Below are positions 15,898 to 25,761 of a stretch of DNA of 64,000 nt, piece by piece. Made by a program: the position numbers and the translations under genes. The notes under the pieces were generated by a model that saw nothing but the letters and a program-made list of their open reading frames with translations, was not told where the DNA came from and did no database searches. This stretch comes from Amazonocrinis nigriterrae CENA67. Lineage in GTDB: Bacteria; Cyanobacteriota; Cyanobacteriia; Cyanobacteriales; Nostocaceae. The stretch is from NCBI RefSeq assembly GCF_016056305.1, contig NZ_JAECZC010000081.1:1-64000 (forward strand), written 5' to 3'. Each line of letters opens with the position of its first letter. Within the stretch, counting starts at the first letter, position 1.

Positions 15898-16080
15898 TAC
15901 TTTCACGCATTGGCAATCGCTTTGGCTTCTGGCAAAAAATTCACAGGTCTTGTACGTCACCAACTGCGACAAGATTTAGGGCGATCGCAACACTCTACTG
16001 TGGCGATTGCCCTGTTGAGCGCAAAATGATGAAAATTTACCTACTTCAGCAACAATTCGTGTCAAATTAAATGATTGAGG

Positions 16081-17244
16081 TTATGGCCTAATACGACTCA
16101 ATAAAGTTCGTTTATCCTCACATTTTTCAAAATTCAGAGCTTGTTCGTACAAATTATCTAAATAACTACCGATTGTTTCACTATTATGAGCTATGTTAGC
16201 CCGTTTTAAAGCTCCTGCACTGAGGAGTTCATAATTTGCGGGTTGTTCAAAAATTTCTCTAACTAATATTTCTAAAATACGCTCAGCTAAATCTTCACAA
16301 GTGTCGTCTAAAATTTTCCAATATTCGTCACTGCTATCTTGATGTCTTAAGTTAGTCCAACTTCGCTGCTTGAGTTCTAAAGGAATAACATACCCATTTT
16401 TCTTGTGATGTACAAACTCAGGAATAGCACAGACATTTGTTGTGATTGCTGGTGTTCCAACTGAAAAACCTTCAATTACACTATATCCATAAGTATCATG
16501 GAGTGTCATCAGCATACTAAAGTGACTCTCAGCCATTAGTCTCATCACAACGTTGTTAGGCTGCTTTCCATGAAATACTACATTATCTAAGCTAGTCAGT
16601 AGCTTTAAATCATCTTCATAGAGCTTTTCATTAGGATGATCTGTGTAGACACTCTTCCCATAATTCATCTTAGACACTATATGCATCACTAGAGGTATTC
16701 CCGCAGCTTTAGCTTTTTTTGCCAACCTTAAAGCTACCAGCCCTCCCTTTCTGACAAAATCATTCCCAACAAATAAAATTTGCAAGGCTTGAGTTTTATC
16801 ATAGGTTTTAGCTCGGCTGGCTTGTATGGGAACATTTGGATGAATGACCTCTATTTTTTTAGTAACTTGTTCTAATAAATTCCAGCCTTTGTTGTATTCA
16901 ATGAATCTCAATTTAGCATAATCAGACATAGCAATAATTTTGTAACAATTATCAAGCGCTAACCTAGTTCGCAATAAATTTGTTATTTGACCTGTACTGT
17001 CTCCATATGTGCGGGGTAGTGCTGATTCAAATGTGACTATCCAAGGTTTGTTAGTCAGAGGAATTCTATTAAACGTATGAATTACGTCATAGGTTTGATT
17101 AACAGGTAACCAAAACCCTAAGCCATCTAACGGTTGATAGATTTTTCTCAAAGGAAAAAATTTGGTTTTAATGATTTCGTGTCTTGAAACTCTGGGAGAA
17201 TTAAAATCCATTCCATAATTATCAGTTTGTAAAACTCTAACCAT
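16081..17244 (-). CDS. Glycosyltransferase family 4-type protein
   Basis: 387 residues, GT-B fold. The N-terminal half has YDVIHTFNRIP and WIVTFESALPR. The C-terminal nucleotide-sugar half has ALQILFVGNDFVRKGG (about 170-185) and HDTYGYSVIEGFSVGTPAITTNVCAIPE, where the Glu pair of retaining GT4 enzymes sits. There is no signal peptide or membrane segment. ATG 17244 has a GGAGTG site in front. No sugar or lipid gene lies next to it, so the acceptor is unknown. It could decorate a cell-surface polymer. Confidence 0.85.
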   Translation of the reverse strand: MVRVLQTDNYGMDFNSPRVSRHEIIKTKFFPLRKIYQPLDGLGFWLPVNQTYDVIHTFNRIPLTNKPWIVTFESALPRTYGDSTGQITNLLRTRLALDNCYKIIAMSDYAKLRFIEYNKGWNLLEQVTKKIEVIHPNVPIQASRAKTYDKTQALQILFVGNDFVRKGGLVALRLAKKAKAAGIPLVMHIVSKMNYGKSVYTDHPNEKLYEDDLKLLTSLDNVVFHGKQPNNVVMRLMAESHFSMLMTLHDTYGYSVIEGFSVGTPAITTNVCAIPEFVHHKKNGYVIPLELKQRSWTNLRHQDSSDEYWKILDDTCEDLAERILEILVREIFEQPANYELLSAGALKRANIAHNSETIGSYLDNLYEQALNFEKCEDKRTLLSRIRP

Positions 17245-18167
17245 AATTCACTCCAGAACTTAACTGCTGCTACATCTGCCGTTACTTTGCCTTGAGTTCC
17301 AGCAATGCGATCTTGAACTCAAACTCAATTAATTATTCAGCTAATACTAAATAACGTGATATTAGTTTATTCATGTGATTTTTCCACATTATCAGTATTT
17401 AACTTTGAGCTATATGCTTAATAGATCAAAACAAACTTTTCCTTCTTTATTCAAAAATAATTCTTGCTACTGTTTGTATTTGATTGTCAAAATGCTCTGC
17501 TATCAGAATATAGCCTGTTCAATTAGATGGGTTTTATTTATGTGGGCTTGAGTTTATTGAACATGAATAATTATTTATCATTATTCATATGCTAAATAAA
17601 CATCTTTACTAAAACTTCACATTTTAAAATTATTAAAAATATTTATGTATACCCCAAATGAACATCAACTTCAATTTAACCTTTGCTCAGAGATATTTTG
17701 TGATCTGATTAAAAAGTGATATTGCGCTAAATTTAGTTATTTTTTGACAAAAAAGCATATTATTCTTGCCAAAAACACAATTATTGCTTTTGGGTAAAAA
17801 CAATCATATTATAGCTAATCGTACTGAAAATGACATAAGTTAAGTTATTTTTATAATCGAAGCTAAAGACATTTTTTCAAAAGCAACAATCAAGCTCATA
17901 AAGTCTTTATATAATACTGTTAACTGTATTTAACGCAATTTAAAAGAGAGCATATTTTGTCAATACCTATTTGGATATAAATAATTTTTGTCAATACCTC
18001 TTTGAGCATAAATAATTTTATATCCCTTTATTTATGTCTATTAAAACAGGTTTATAACCTTGATTATATTCATTTAGCTGAATATAATTTGCATTATTAA
18101 TTGAGCTACAAAAGCTTCACTTTTGCAAAAACAACTTACCTAAAAAGTAAGTATTGAGAACACAATT
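17245..18167. other. Long AT-rich intergenic region upstream of the peptide gene
   Basis: 923 bp, very AT-rich, with no convincing gene on either strand. It contains the promoter side of both the glycosyltransferase (minus) and the peptide gene (plus). A 30-bp direct repeat is found at 17955-18015. Confidence 0.55.
17955..18015. repeat. 30-bp direct repeat, two copies, 31 bp apart
   Basis: TTTTGTCAATACCTATTTGG plus ATATAAATAA, repeated with small changes (CTCTTTGAGCATAAATAA). A 31-bp spacing is close to three helical turns, so paired binding sites for a regulator of the downstream peptide gene are possible. This is a guess. Confidence 0.6.
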
Positions 18168-18431
18168 ATGGCAAATAGTATTATTTTTTCGGAGTTACAT
18201 ACCGTTGGCTATCAACTTTTTCAAGATTCGGAAACATTTCTCAATGACCTCAGCGAGATAGATTCTATGGCTGTATATGGTGGTGGTGTAACTGCTTGTG
18301 TAACTGTCGGTGTAACTGCTGGTGTAACTGTCGGTGTAACTGTCGGTGTAACCGCAAGTCTAAATACTGGTCTAACTGCTACTCTAACTGCTGGTTTGAC
18401 TAATAGTCTAACTTCTAGCATTGGTTGGTGA
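18168..18431 (+). CDS. Double-glycine-leader peptide with repetitive Val-Thr-Gly core
   Basis: 87 residues. The first about 40 (SELHTVGYQLFQDSETFLNDLSEIDSMAVYGGG) look like the acidic leader of Nostocales double-glycine (bacteriocin-type) precursors, with a leader consensus of Leu-x-x-hydrophobic spacing and cleavage after GG. The core is about 46 residues of VTxGVTxG repeats, then LTAxLTxGLT, ending SSIGW. It has a single Cys (ACV) and no charged residues. The DNA has near-perfect 12-bp units (GGTGTAACTGTC) at about 18286-18355. Export by a C39-peptidase ABC transporter would be expected, but none is in the window. The core could assemble or insert in membranes. The family is not firmly recognised. 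Confidence 0.65.
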   Translation: MANSIIFSELHTVGYQLFQDSETFLNDLSEIDSMAVYGGGVTACVTVGVTAGVTVGVTVGVTASLNTGLTATLTAGLTNSLTSSIGW

Positions 18432-18510
18432 TGGCAGCAGATAATGCCATATTAGGCGATCGCTGTTTGATTTATCTTAGCGCACAGACTCAAACATCGC
18501 CTTGTTCTGA

Positions 18511-18846
18511 CTACAAAAAACGAAAAATTAAGGGGTAGCGGTAGGGTACATTCGGTTCTTTCAAAACCCTGATGATAGCAATAATTGGCATAATCAGACT
18601 AACTACCCACAACACAATCAACAATACAATACCAATTCCCACGAAAACCAGTAATCCAAAAATAACCGCATAGATGTAAAGGTTAATATGGAAATTCAGA
18701 GATTCTCTGGCATTTTCTTTAACAACAGGGTCTTCGTTGATTAAAAAAATTGCAATGGGTATGCCAATGGAGACTATGGTAGAACTAAAAAATATGGCTC
18801 CATGACTCAGGGCGGATAAAAGCCTGCGTTGCTCGAAGTTTTCCAT
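18511..18846 (-). CDS. DUF4870-type small membrane protein
   Basis: About 111 residues from MENFEQRRLLSALSHGAIF. It has three hydrophobic segments (FFSSTIVSIGIPIAIFLI; LYIYAVIFGLLVFVGIGIVLL; VVSLIMPIIAIIRVL) and the ENARESLNFHINLYIY motif typical of DUF4870/Tic20-like proteins. It is an inner-membrane protein of unknown role. An upstream in-frame start at 18882 would add 12 unlikely residues; the later Met matches the family. Confidence 0.8.
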   Translation of the reverse strand: MENFEQRRLLSALSHGAIFFSSTIVSIGIPIAIFLINEDPVVKENARESLNFHINLYIYAVIFGLLVFVGIGIVLLIVLWVVSLIMPIIAIIRVLKEPNVPYRYPLIFRFL

Positions 18847-18888
18847 GCCACCATCGCTCCTACAGAGACGTGATGGATTCAATTTTAA

Positions 18889-20505
18889 TTACCTCAACTT
18901 GGTATTGCCATCATTCTGCCAGAAGATATTACATCCCCATGCTAAAGCACCTAACCCTAACAATAAAGGTGTCAACCAATCACCCCAACGCACGTAAAAG
19001 GTCTGTGTTTGCCGACGATAAATAGTTTCGGCGTGAGTTTCGTAGGTATTATATCGAGATATCCACAAGGTTCTGCCGTGAGGATCTACAAAAGCTGAAT
19101 ATCCTGTGTTAGTCGCCCGTGCTGTCCATCTATCAGTTTCAATTGCCCGCATGATATCCTGTGCATGATGCTGAAATGGCATAGATGCACTGTAATGGGC
19201 ATCGTTAGAGGAACTGAGAATAAATTGCCCACCCGCCCCAGCTTGGCGGCGAAATTGTTCAGGAAAAGCTGATTCGTAACAAATACCAACGATCGCCCGC
19301 CCAAAAGGTGTGTCAAAAATTTGATTGGCTGCGCCTGGTACTTGATGTTCATCGAGTGGGGATAAACGGCTAATTATACCACCTAAAATACTTTCAAAGG
19401 GAATATATTCCCCAAGTGGTACTAATTTGGATTTGTCGTAACGACTGGTAATTTCACCGCTACCAATAACGGTAAATAAGCTATTTGTATAGCTGCGTCC
19501 TCGTTCTCCAAATGCACCAACCCAAGCGACTACGCCTTTTTCTTTCACTGCGGAGATTAAGGGAGTTGCTGCTAAGTCGCGTTGGAAAAAAGGCATGGCT
19601 CCTTCTGGGGTGAGAACTGCATTTACACCTTGATTTACTAAGGTTAAATAGCCGTTGGTGTAACCTGTAATTGCACGACGCAAACCTTCGGGAGTTAGTT
19701 TAATTTTGTTGGGGATGTTACCTTGAATTACTCCTATTTTTAATGCTGCTGCTGGTGGTTGGGCGATGGGTTGAGAGTATAAAGCCAAGCCAATTAGGTG
19801 TAGGGTGATTAGTAGTGTTGTGGCGATCGCTAGATAGGGATTTACGAACCGCCAAGGCGCGGAGGACGCAGAGAGATTCTTGGCGCCTTGGCGGTTAATC
19901 CATGCTTCGGCTATTAAGCCGTTGATGGCGACTATGGTTGCTGTGATGGTAGTGGTACCGGAGAGTTGACCGAGGTGTAAAATAATCAGGTTGTGTGGGC
20001 TTTGGGTGTATGCTAGGGAACTCCACCACAAGGGGCCTGCGCTCCAAAGGGCTTCTAAGCCACACCAAATTGATGTGCCTATTAGAATACGTAGCCACGG
20101 TTTTTGCTTGGCAGCACGAGCCATCACAGCCGCCCAAATGGCGACGAATACGCCTCCGTAGAGGCTGATGAATGACCAACAAAACAGGGTGATTGCCAAA
20201 CTCGGCCACCAAGGAACGCCCAACCAATCCATTGGATGAATGCCGGTAATCCAAAATAGGGCGACTCCGTGATAACCAATTCCCCAGAAGAGGGCAGGGG
20301 AGGCTGGAGGGGATTGGTTTTTATGTTTGGCTGAAGTGATAACTAGCACCCACAGGGGCGCTAGGGCAATCCAGGCTAGGAACCATGCGTCTACTGGGGC
20401 TACGGTTAGCCCCATCAAAACGCCGCTACTTAAGGCAATCAAGTAGGGGAGTAAGGATAAACCTTCTCCCTGCTTTTTACTCAGCTTCTTCTGCATCGCC
20501 TGCAT
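18889..20505 (-). CDS. lnt: Apolipoprotein N-acyltransferase
   Basis: 538 residues. The N-terminal half has about six membrane helices. The C-terminal nitrilase domain carries the catalytic triad: Glu in LTPEGAMPF, Lys in [16 protein letters not shown] and Cys in [11 protein letters not shown]. The enzyme adds the third acyl chain to the N-terminal Cys of lipoproteins on the outer face of the inner membrane. The start overlaps the end of gyrA by 20-29 bp (two Met codons, 20505 and 20496), so the two are translationally coupled. Residues about 205-220 ([17 protein letters not shown]) are encoded by a palindromic dispersed repeat that has entered the gene in frame in a loop between membrane helices. 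Confidence 0.93.
   Translation of the reverse strand: MQAMQKKLSKKQGEGLSLLPYLIALSSGVLMGLTVAPVDAWFLAWIALAPLWVLVITSAKHKNQSPPASPALFWGIGYHGVALFWITGIHPMDWLGVPWWPSLAITLFCWSFISLYGGVFVAIWAAVMARAAKQKPWLRILIGTSIWCGLEALWSAGPLWWSSLAYTQSPHNLIILHLGQLSGTTTITATIVAINGLIAEAWINRQGAKNLSASSAPWRFVNPYLAIATTLLITLHLIGLALYSQPIAQPPAAALKIGVIQGNIPNKIKLTPEGLRRAITGYTNGYLTLVNQGVNAVLTPEGAMPFFQRDLAATPLISAVKEKGVVAWVGAFGERGRSYTNSLFTVIGSGEITSRYDKSKLVPLGEYIPFESILGGIISRLSPLDEHQVPGAANQIFDTPFGRAIVGICYESAFPEQFRRQAGAGGQFILSSSNDAHYSASMPFQHHAQDIMRAIETDRWTARATNTGYSAFVDPHGRTLWISRYNTYETHAETIYRRQTQTFYVRWGDWLTPLLLGLGALAWGCNIFWQNDGNTKLR
19847..19896. repeat. Palindromic dispersed repeat inside lnt
   Basis: AACCGCCAAGGCGC (19847-19860) and its exact inverse (19883-19896) flank a GGAGGACGCAGAGAGATTC centre. 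The GGCGCCTTGGCGG/AGGACGCAGAG combination is a common dispersed unit of Nostoc-type genomes, from general knowledge. Confidence 0.8.
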
Positions 20506-23059
20506 CGGGAGGAACTATTGCCACGCCCGTGATTGCATCATCTTCGTCGAGACGTTGCACTCTCACACCAGTTGCCGATCGCGATTGTACTGAAATGGCG
20601 TTGACGGCTTGCCGGATAATGATACCGCGATTTGTCACCATCATGATTTCATCGTCGCAGTTGACAATGCCCAGGGTTGCTAATTGGTCTTTGGTTTTGC
20701 GGTTTTTGAATTTGGTTGCCATTAAACCTTGTCCGGCACGATTTTGCAGTCGGAATTGGGCAACTGGTACGCGTTTGCCATAGCCGCCGATGGTTATTAC
20801 TAATACCCAAGGGCCGACGTTACCGTTCCCTGGTACTTCTGTAACTTCCTCGTTGGTTTCGATTTCTTCTGTTTCTACTTCTTCGACTTCAGCTACATCT
20901 GTAGCCAGAGTGTCGAGAATGGCTGCGGGTAGAATATCCATCCCCACCAATTCATCGTTATTTTTCAGCTTCATGGCTTTTACCCCACGAGTTGCCCTAC
21001 CCAAGGGGCGTAGTTGTTCATGGGTACAGCGGAAGTGAATCGCCATCCCTTGACGAGAACCAATTATTATGCTGTCCTCGACTCTGGCACGTCGCACCCA
21101 CCGCAGTTGGTCACCTTCTTCTAGGGAAATGGCTATTAAGCCGTTGGCTCTAATGTTACTAAATGCTGACAATTCGGTTTTCTTGATGTTGCCGCCTTTA
21201 GTCAGCATCACCAGATATACGTCGTCGCTAAATTCGTCAACAGGTACAATGGAGGTGATTTTTTCTTCTTTGGGGATGGGCAACATTTGCACGATGGGTG
21301 TGCCGCGACTGGTACGGGAACCCACGGGAATTTGATAAGCTTTCAGGCAGTAGACGACGCCGCGATCGCTAAAGAATAAAACGCTATCGTGGTCGCAGCA
21401 AGTTAAGAAATGTTCTACGGTGTCATCATCTTTGACTTTGGCTGCGGCTTTACCTCTGGTAGCACGGCTTTGCGCTTCAAAGGTGTTGACTGGCATTCTT
21501 TTGATGTAACCTTGCTCTGTGAGCAGAATGATTGCTTTTTCATTGGCAATCAAATCGCGTTCATCTATTTCCCCTTCGGCGTGGGTGATGACTGTGCGGC
21601 GGGGTGTGGCAAAGCTGGTTTTGATTTGGCTGACTTCGGTTTCTATGATTTCTAGTATTCTTTCGCGCCGTGCTAAAATATCCTGCAAATCAGCGATCTG
21701 GGCTTGCAAGTCTTCGTGTTCTTGTCGGATTTTGTCTGCTTCTAAAGCTGTCAAGCGTCGCAGTTGCATCTGCAAAATTGCGTCAGCTTGCACTTCCGAA
21801 AGACCGTAAGTTGTGATTAACTCGCCTTTAGCTGTGGGTGCATCAGGAGCATGACGAATTAAGTTAATAATTGCATCTAAATGTGCTAGGGCAATTAATA
21901 AACCTTGTAAAATATGGTCGCGTTCTTCAGCTTTCCGCAGTTCGTAGCGGGTGCGTCTGGTAATGGATTCGATGCGGAAATCGAGGAAGACGTCTAGGAA
22001 CTGCTTGAGGGTGAGGATTTGGGGTTCGCCATTCACCAACGCCAACATATTGGCGCCAAAGTTGGCTTGGAGTGGCGTTTGCTTGTAGAGGTTGTTCAAA
22101 ACTACGCGGGGATAGGCATCGCGCTTGAGTTCGATGACGATCCGCATTCCGTCGCGATCGCTTTCATCGCGGATATCTGCGATTCCTTCTATACGTTTAT
22201 CATTGACCAACTCGGCAATTTTTTCAATTAGTGCTGCTTTGTTGGTTTGATAGGGCAATTCGGTGATGATGATTGCTTCTCTTTCCGGTCGTCCCCGCTG
22301 TTCGATGGTTTCTATGTTGGCGACGCCGCGCATGGTGATGGAACCGCGCCCGGTGGTGTAGGCTTCTTTAATGGCTGCCGTTCCCAGAATTTGCGCCCCG
22401 GTGGGGAAGTCTGGGCCGTGGACATACTGCATTAACTGCAAATCGGTGATTTCTGGATTGTGAATTAATGCCACTAAGCCATCGATTAATTCGCCTAAGT
22501 TGTGGGGAGGAATGTTTGTAGCCATCCCGACGGCGATACCAGAAGAACCATTCAGCAGCAGTTGGGGTATGCGTGATGGTAATACTGTAGGTTCTTGTTG
22601 GGAACCGTCGAAGTTATCAGCAAAGTCTACGGTTTCCGATTCGATGTCTTGCAGTAGGGCGGCACTGGTTAAAGCTTGCAAGCGGCATTCTGTGTATCGC
22701 ATTGCCGCTGGGGGGTCGTTGTCCACCGAACCAAAGTTACCATGACCATTAATTAGGGGCGATCGCATGGAAAAATCCTGCGCCATCCGTACCAAGGCAT
22801 CATACACTGCTGTGTCGCCGTGGGGGTGATATTTACCTAGCACTTCCCCGACTACACGGGCACATTTCCGAAAGGGGCGATCGTGAGTGAGTCCCAACTC
22901 GTGCATGGCGTAGAGGATGCGACGATGCACAGGTTTAAGACCATCCCTGGCATCTGGCAGCGCCCGCCCCACTATTACACTCATGGCGTATTCTAGATAA
23001 GACCGGGACATTTCGTTCCGCAGATCTGTTGGGATAATCCTCTCCTGTGAGGTTGTCAT
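20477..23059 (-). CDS. gyrA: DNA gyrase subunit A
   Basis: 860 residues, full-length type IIA topoisomerase A subunit. The catalytic Tyr is in [10 protein letters not shown] (residue 122, same numbering as E. coli). The QRDR helix reads [17 protein letters not shown], with Thr at the position of E. coli Ser83. The C-terminal beta-pinwheel follows, with a GyrA-box-like [12 protein letters not shown], and an acidic low-complexity insert ([19 protein letters not shown], about 720-740). It introduces negative supercoils together with GyrB, which is not in the window. ATG 23059 has a GGAG site. I call it gyrA rather than parC because cyanobacteria usually have one A subunit of this type and length; strict separation would need a tree. 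Confidence 0.9.
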   Translation of the reverse strand: MTTSQERIIPTDLRNEMSRSYLEYAMSVIVGRALPDARDGLKPVHRRILYAMHELGLTHDRPFRKCARVVGEVLGKYHPHGDTAVYDALVRMAQDFSMRSPLINGHGNFGSVDNDPPAAMRYTECRLQALTSAALLQDIESETVDFADNFDGSQQEPTVLPSRIPQLLLNGSSGIAVGMATNIPPHNLGELIDGLVALIHNPEITDLQLMQYVHGPDFPTGAQILGTAAIKEAYTTGRGSITMRGVANIETIEQRGRPEREAIIITELPYQTNKAALIEKIAELVNDKRIEGIADIRDESDRDGMRIVIELKRDAYPRVVLNNLYKQTPLQANFGANMLALVNGEPQILTLKQFLDVFLDFRIESITRRTRYELRKAEERDHILQGLLIALAHLDAIINLIRHAPDAPTAKGELITTYGLSEVQADAILQMQLRRLTALEADKIRQEHEDLQAQIADLQDILARRERILEIIETEVSQIKTSFATPRRTVITHAEGEIDERDLIANEKAIILLTEQGYIKRMPVNTFEAQSRATRGKAAAKVKDDDTVEHFLTCCDHDSVLFFSDRGVVYCLKAYQIPVGSRTSRGTPIVQMLPIPKEEKITSIVPVDEFSDDVYLVMLTKGGNIKKTELSAFSNIRANGLIAISLEEGDQLRWVRRARVEDSIIIGSRQGMAIHFRCTHEQLRPLGRATRGVKAMKLKNNDELVGMDILPAAILDTLATDVAEVEEVETEEIETNEEVTEVPGNGNVGPWVLVITIGGYGKRVPVAQFRLQNRAGQGLMATKFKNRKTKDQLATLGIVNCDDEIMMVTNRGIIIRQAVNAISVQSRSATGVRVQRLDEDDAITGVAIVPPDAGDAEEAE

Positions 23060-23394
23060 AATCTAAAAAACTCCAAAAAATGTAGATTGTAGCCCTTACA
23101 GTTGACAAAGCGCAAAATTTTGCCAAATTTCTCTTGAATAATTGCCATATTTTGCTACAATTTTAACACAATTTACTATGCTTTTGCCGAGAGAGCTAAC
23201 TTAGACAATTTGGGATTTTGGCTTGGAAATTTGGGATTGTGAAAGATTGATTGCACAAGCTTGGGATTGCTTCGTATCTCGCCATCAGAGTTCAAAATTT
23301 TATTAAATATATCGCTGCAAATCTTTTTGGAAAAGAATTAATTAAATCTGCTAATTTCAATTAATACTTGAAATTCCAGATTAATTTTTAATTT
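23060..23394. other. Intergenic region upstream of gyrA
   Basis: 335 bp. It includes a short repeated TTGGGATT motif (three copies in about 23210-23270) and TTTTTAATTTTTAATTTTTAATT runs (23381-23407) at the end of the CLC gene. The gyrA promoter should be here. No gene seen. Confidence 0.5.
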
Positions 23395-24699
23395 TTAATT
23401 TTTAATTTCTTCAAAAGATTCTTGTATCTTAAGTTGGGATGCGATTAAGGGAACTTTGGGAGCCAGAAAAAATCCCATCAAACTAGCAAATAGAATTGGT
23501 GTTAAGGGACTGAAGTTAGTTAGTTTTGATAATAGCAAAGTCGTACTGATGGGTGTGCGTGTCACAGCTGCATTGATAGCCGCCATTGTACAGATCATGG
23601 CTAGGGCAGGATTGAGTCCAGGAATTAATATTGCTACAGCTTTGCCTATACAAGCACCAGTGAAAAACAGAGGGATAATGAATCCACCACGCCAGCCACC
23701 TGTGACTGTCATACTGATGGCAACCATTTTACTAAGAGCGAGAACTAAGAGGAAAACAGCAGAAAAGTTAGTCGTCAGAACTGATTGTAACTCTTCATGT
23801 CCAAAATAACGGGTTAGCGGCAAGAAAGCTGCCAAACTGCCAAGTCCTAGTCCTGCTATTGTGGTGTGTAAATAAATGGGGCCGGGAATACGGGCGAAGA
23901 GGTGATGACAAGCCCGAAAAATACTCATAAAAATCCATCCCGCCACCGCCCCGATGATGCCAAACAGGATAGCAACAGCAAAATCATCGATGTTCTCTAA
24001 GCGATACTGCGGGAAATACCAAGTTGGTGCAATTCCCAAGTGAGTAATGAATGTAAACACCAAATAACTAGCACAACTGGCTACAATAGCTGGCATCAAG
24101 GCTTCGTAATATTCCAGAATATGCTGATGGTGCAAAATCTCCAAAGCGAACATCGCACCGCCAAGGGGTGCGCCAAATAAGGCAGTAAAGCCAGCAGCCA
24201 TCGCCGCCAGACTCATGGATCTAAAGTCTTCTCCTTGGAGTTTTAAGCGATCGCCTACCCAAGTTCCAAAAGAACCTGTAACCTGTACTAATGGGGCTTC
24301 TGGGCCAGCACTACCGCCTGCTGCAATGCTAACTAACGAAGCCAGAAGCATTGAGGGATTTTTGCTTGGATCTAGGCGTCCACCACGAAAATGAATATTA
24401 TTGACAATCACAGCGATTTCGCCAGGATTTCCCAGAAAATGAATCACCAAGCCAATAATTAAACCAGCTAGCGGCATTACTATTAGCAAACTCAGACCCT
24501 CAAATCTTTGCAGCTGGTGAGTTATCAGTTCTAGAACATTCCAGTACAGCCCAGCAAACAGACCACTTACAGCCCCCACAATTGCCCAACGCAACACCCA
24601 TTTGGAAAGCATCACAGGATTACGCCTTACCAGTCCAAAAAGTTGCAAAAATTTCCAACGTTGAGTTTGATTGCTAGTGGGGGGCTTATCTGAGAACAC
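23395..24699 (-). CDS. CLC-family chloride channel/transporter homologue
   Basis: 434 residues with about ten hydrophobic helices. The selectivity-filter motif reads AAGGSAGPEAPLVQ (about 126-139), the later one GGWRGGFIIPLFFTGACIG. In the antiporter ClcA the first motif is GREGP, whose Glu is the proton-coupled gate; here Ala takes that place (GSAGP). This suggests chloride-channel behaviour or a different coupling. There is no C-terminal CBS domain. It starts at GTG 24699 with an AGGA site. It acts in the inner membrane; the neighbours give no clue. Confidence 0.85.
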   Translation of the reverse strand: MFSDKPPTSNQTQRWKFLQLFGLVRRNPVMLSKWVLRWAIVGAVSGLFAGLYWNVLELITHQLQRFEGLSLLIVMPLAGLIIGLVIHFLGNPGEIAVIVNNIHFRGGRLDPSKNPSMLLASLVSIAAGGSAGPEAPLVQVTGSFGTWVGDRLKLQGEDFRSMSLAAMAAGFTALFGAPLGGAMFALEILHHQHILEYYEALMPAIVASCASYLVFTFITHLGIAPTWYFPQYRLENIDDFAVAILFGIIGAVAGWIFMSIFRACHHLFARIPGPIYLHTTIAGLGLGSLAAFLPLTRYFGHEELQSVLTTNFSAVFLLVLALSKMVAISMTVTGGWRGGFIIPLFFTGACIGKAVAILIPGLNPALAMICTMAAINAAVTRTPISTTLLLSKLTNFSPLTPILFASLMGFFLAPKVPLIASQLKIQESFEEIKN

Positions 24700-24892
24700 A
24701 GCTGTTTTCCTATTTAACGTAATGAAACGGATGATACTGAATATTCACGTTTTTTATGTTAAACGCAATTTGTCTTCAATGAATCATCTTCAGTCTCAAG
24801 CGGATTCAGCTATTATGCTTGAAAATTGCATACTTACTCGTGAAGGTTGTCGCAAAAACCATGATGAAAGCCCTATGACGCACCAATATTTA

Positions 24893-25046
24893 ACGTGAGT
24901 TCGACGGATTTTAAAAGCCCCGCTTCCATTCCTCTCTCCTTCCAGGGGAGAGGCTTCAAAAACTTGATTTTACGTTACTAACCAAGGAACTTAGAGCCAA
25001 TATCCGCGTCGGAGAGGGGTTGGGGAGAGGTTCATCAAACTCACGT
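24893..25046. repeat. MITE-like repeat, copy 1
   Basis: Ends ACGTGAGTTcGA...TcAAACTCACGT are inverted. The body has two GGGGAGAGG/CCTCTC-rich hairpin parts. It is strongly related to 25446-25598 across the whole length. Confidence 0.8.
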
Positions 25047-25188
25047 ATATTTACATAGTGGGTGATAGCAAAACCATAAGACACCCTACCTTAAGATTTA
25101 CTTTATCAATGGTTTCTTAAGTCCCAAGATAGTGTGTACTTAACAACAGCATCTCTTAAGCTTGGCCTAGAACTAAGAGATAATATTT

Positions 25189-25407
25189 ATGAATCACGAA
25201 ACAGTTCCTAGTCAAGCCGAAAAGGAAAATCCAGAAAGTGATGCATCACAATTAAGTCCAGAGGTACTTGACATGATTAAACATCCTCCAAAAATTGATG
25301 ATGTCATCCGCCAACAATCGCCTGAAGAACGTAGGAGTAACCCCGCTTTAGTACCAGAAATGCTAGATGAACCAACCGATGAAATGATTGGTTTCACCAA
25401 AGAGTAG
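25189..25407 (+). CDS. Small acidic hypothetical protein
   Basis: 72 residues, highly acidic, no signal or membrane segment, starting MNHETVPSQAEKENPESD and with LSPEVLDMIKHPPKIDDVIRQQSPEERR in the middle. GAGATAATATTT lies ahead of the ATG. No known domain. It sits alone between two copies of the same 155-bp repeat, so it could have been captured between them or simply be flanked by chance. Confidence 0.6.
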   Translation: MNHETVPSQAEKENPESDASQLSPEVLDMIKHPPKIDDVIRQQSPEERRSNPALVPEMLDEPTDEMIGFTKE

Positions 25408-25445
25408 ACAGAATATTTTGCTAGTAGCCTGACAAGACTAAAATA

Positions 25446-25598
25446 ACGTGAGTTCGATAGATTTAAAAGACCCCTCTCCAAACCTCTCCCCTGAAAGGAG
25501 AGAGGCTTCAAAACCTTAATTTTTCGTTATTTATCCAGAATTTTAAAGCCCCTCTCTGCGTCAAAGAGGGGTTGGGGAGAGGTTCATCGAACTCACGT
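25446..25598. repeat. MITE-like repeat, copy 2
   Basis: Same orientation and inverted termini (ACGTGAGTTCGA / TCGAACTCACGT) as copy 1 at 24893-25046. The rest of 25599-25761 shows no gene. Confidence 0.8.
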
Positions 25599-25761
25599 TA
25601 AAATAGTACATGATAAAACTCTTGTAGGATGGGCGTCTCACCCGTCCTTTATTGACAGGCTGTCCGGTCTGCCCACAAGAAAATTTATTGTATTATTTTA
25701 GTTGTGTCACGCCAGTAACATGAGCGGACTAATTTAGCGCAATATTTTTAGGTGAGCAAAT

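Noticed and set aside
15763-16029. 88-residue open frame overlapping the Nif11-type gene
   Set aside because: No ribosome-binding site or family, starts inside another gene and runs across a hairpin.
24671-24898. 75-residue open frame ahead of the first MITE copy
   Set aside because: No recognisable family, overlaps the CLC gene start and runs into the repeat.
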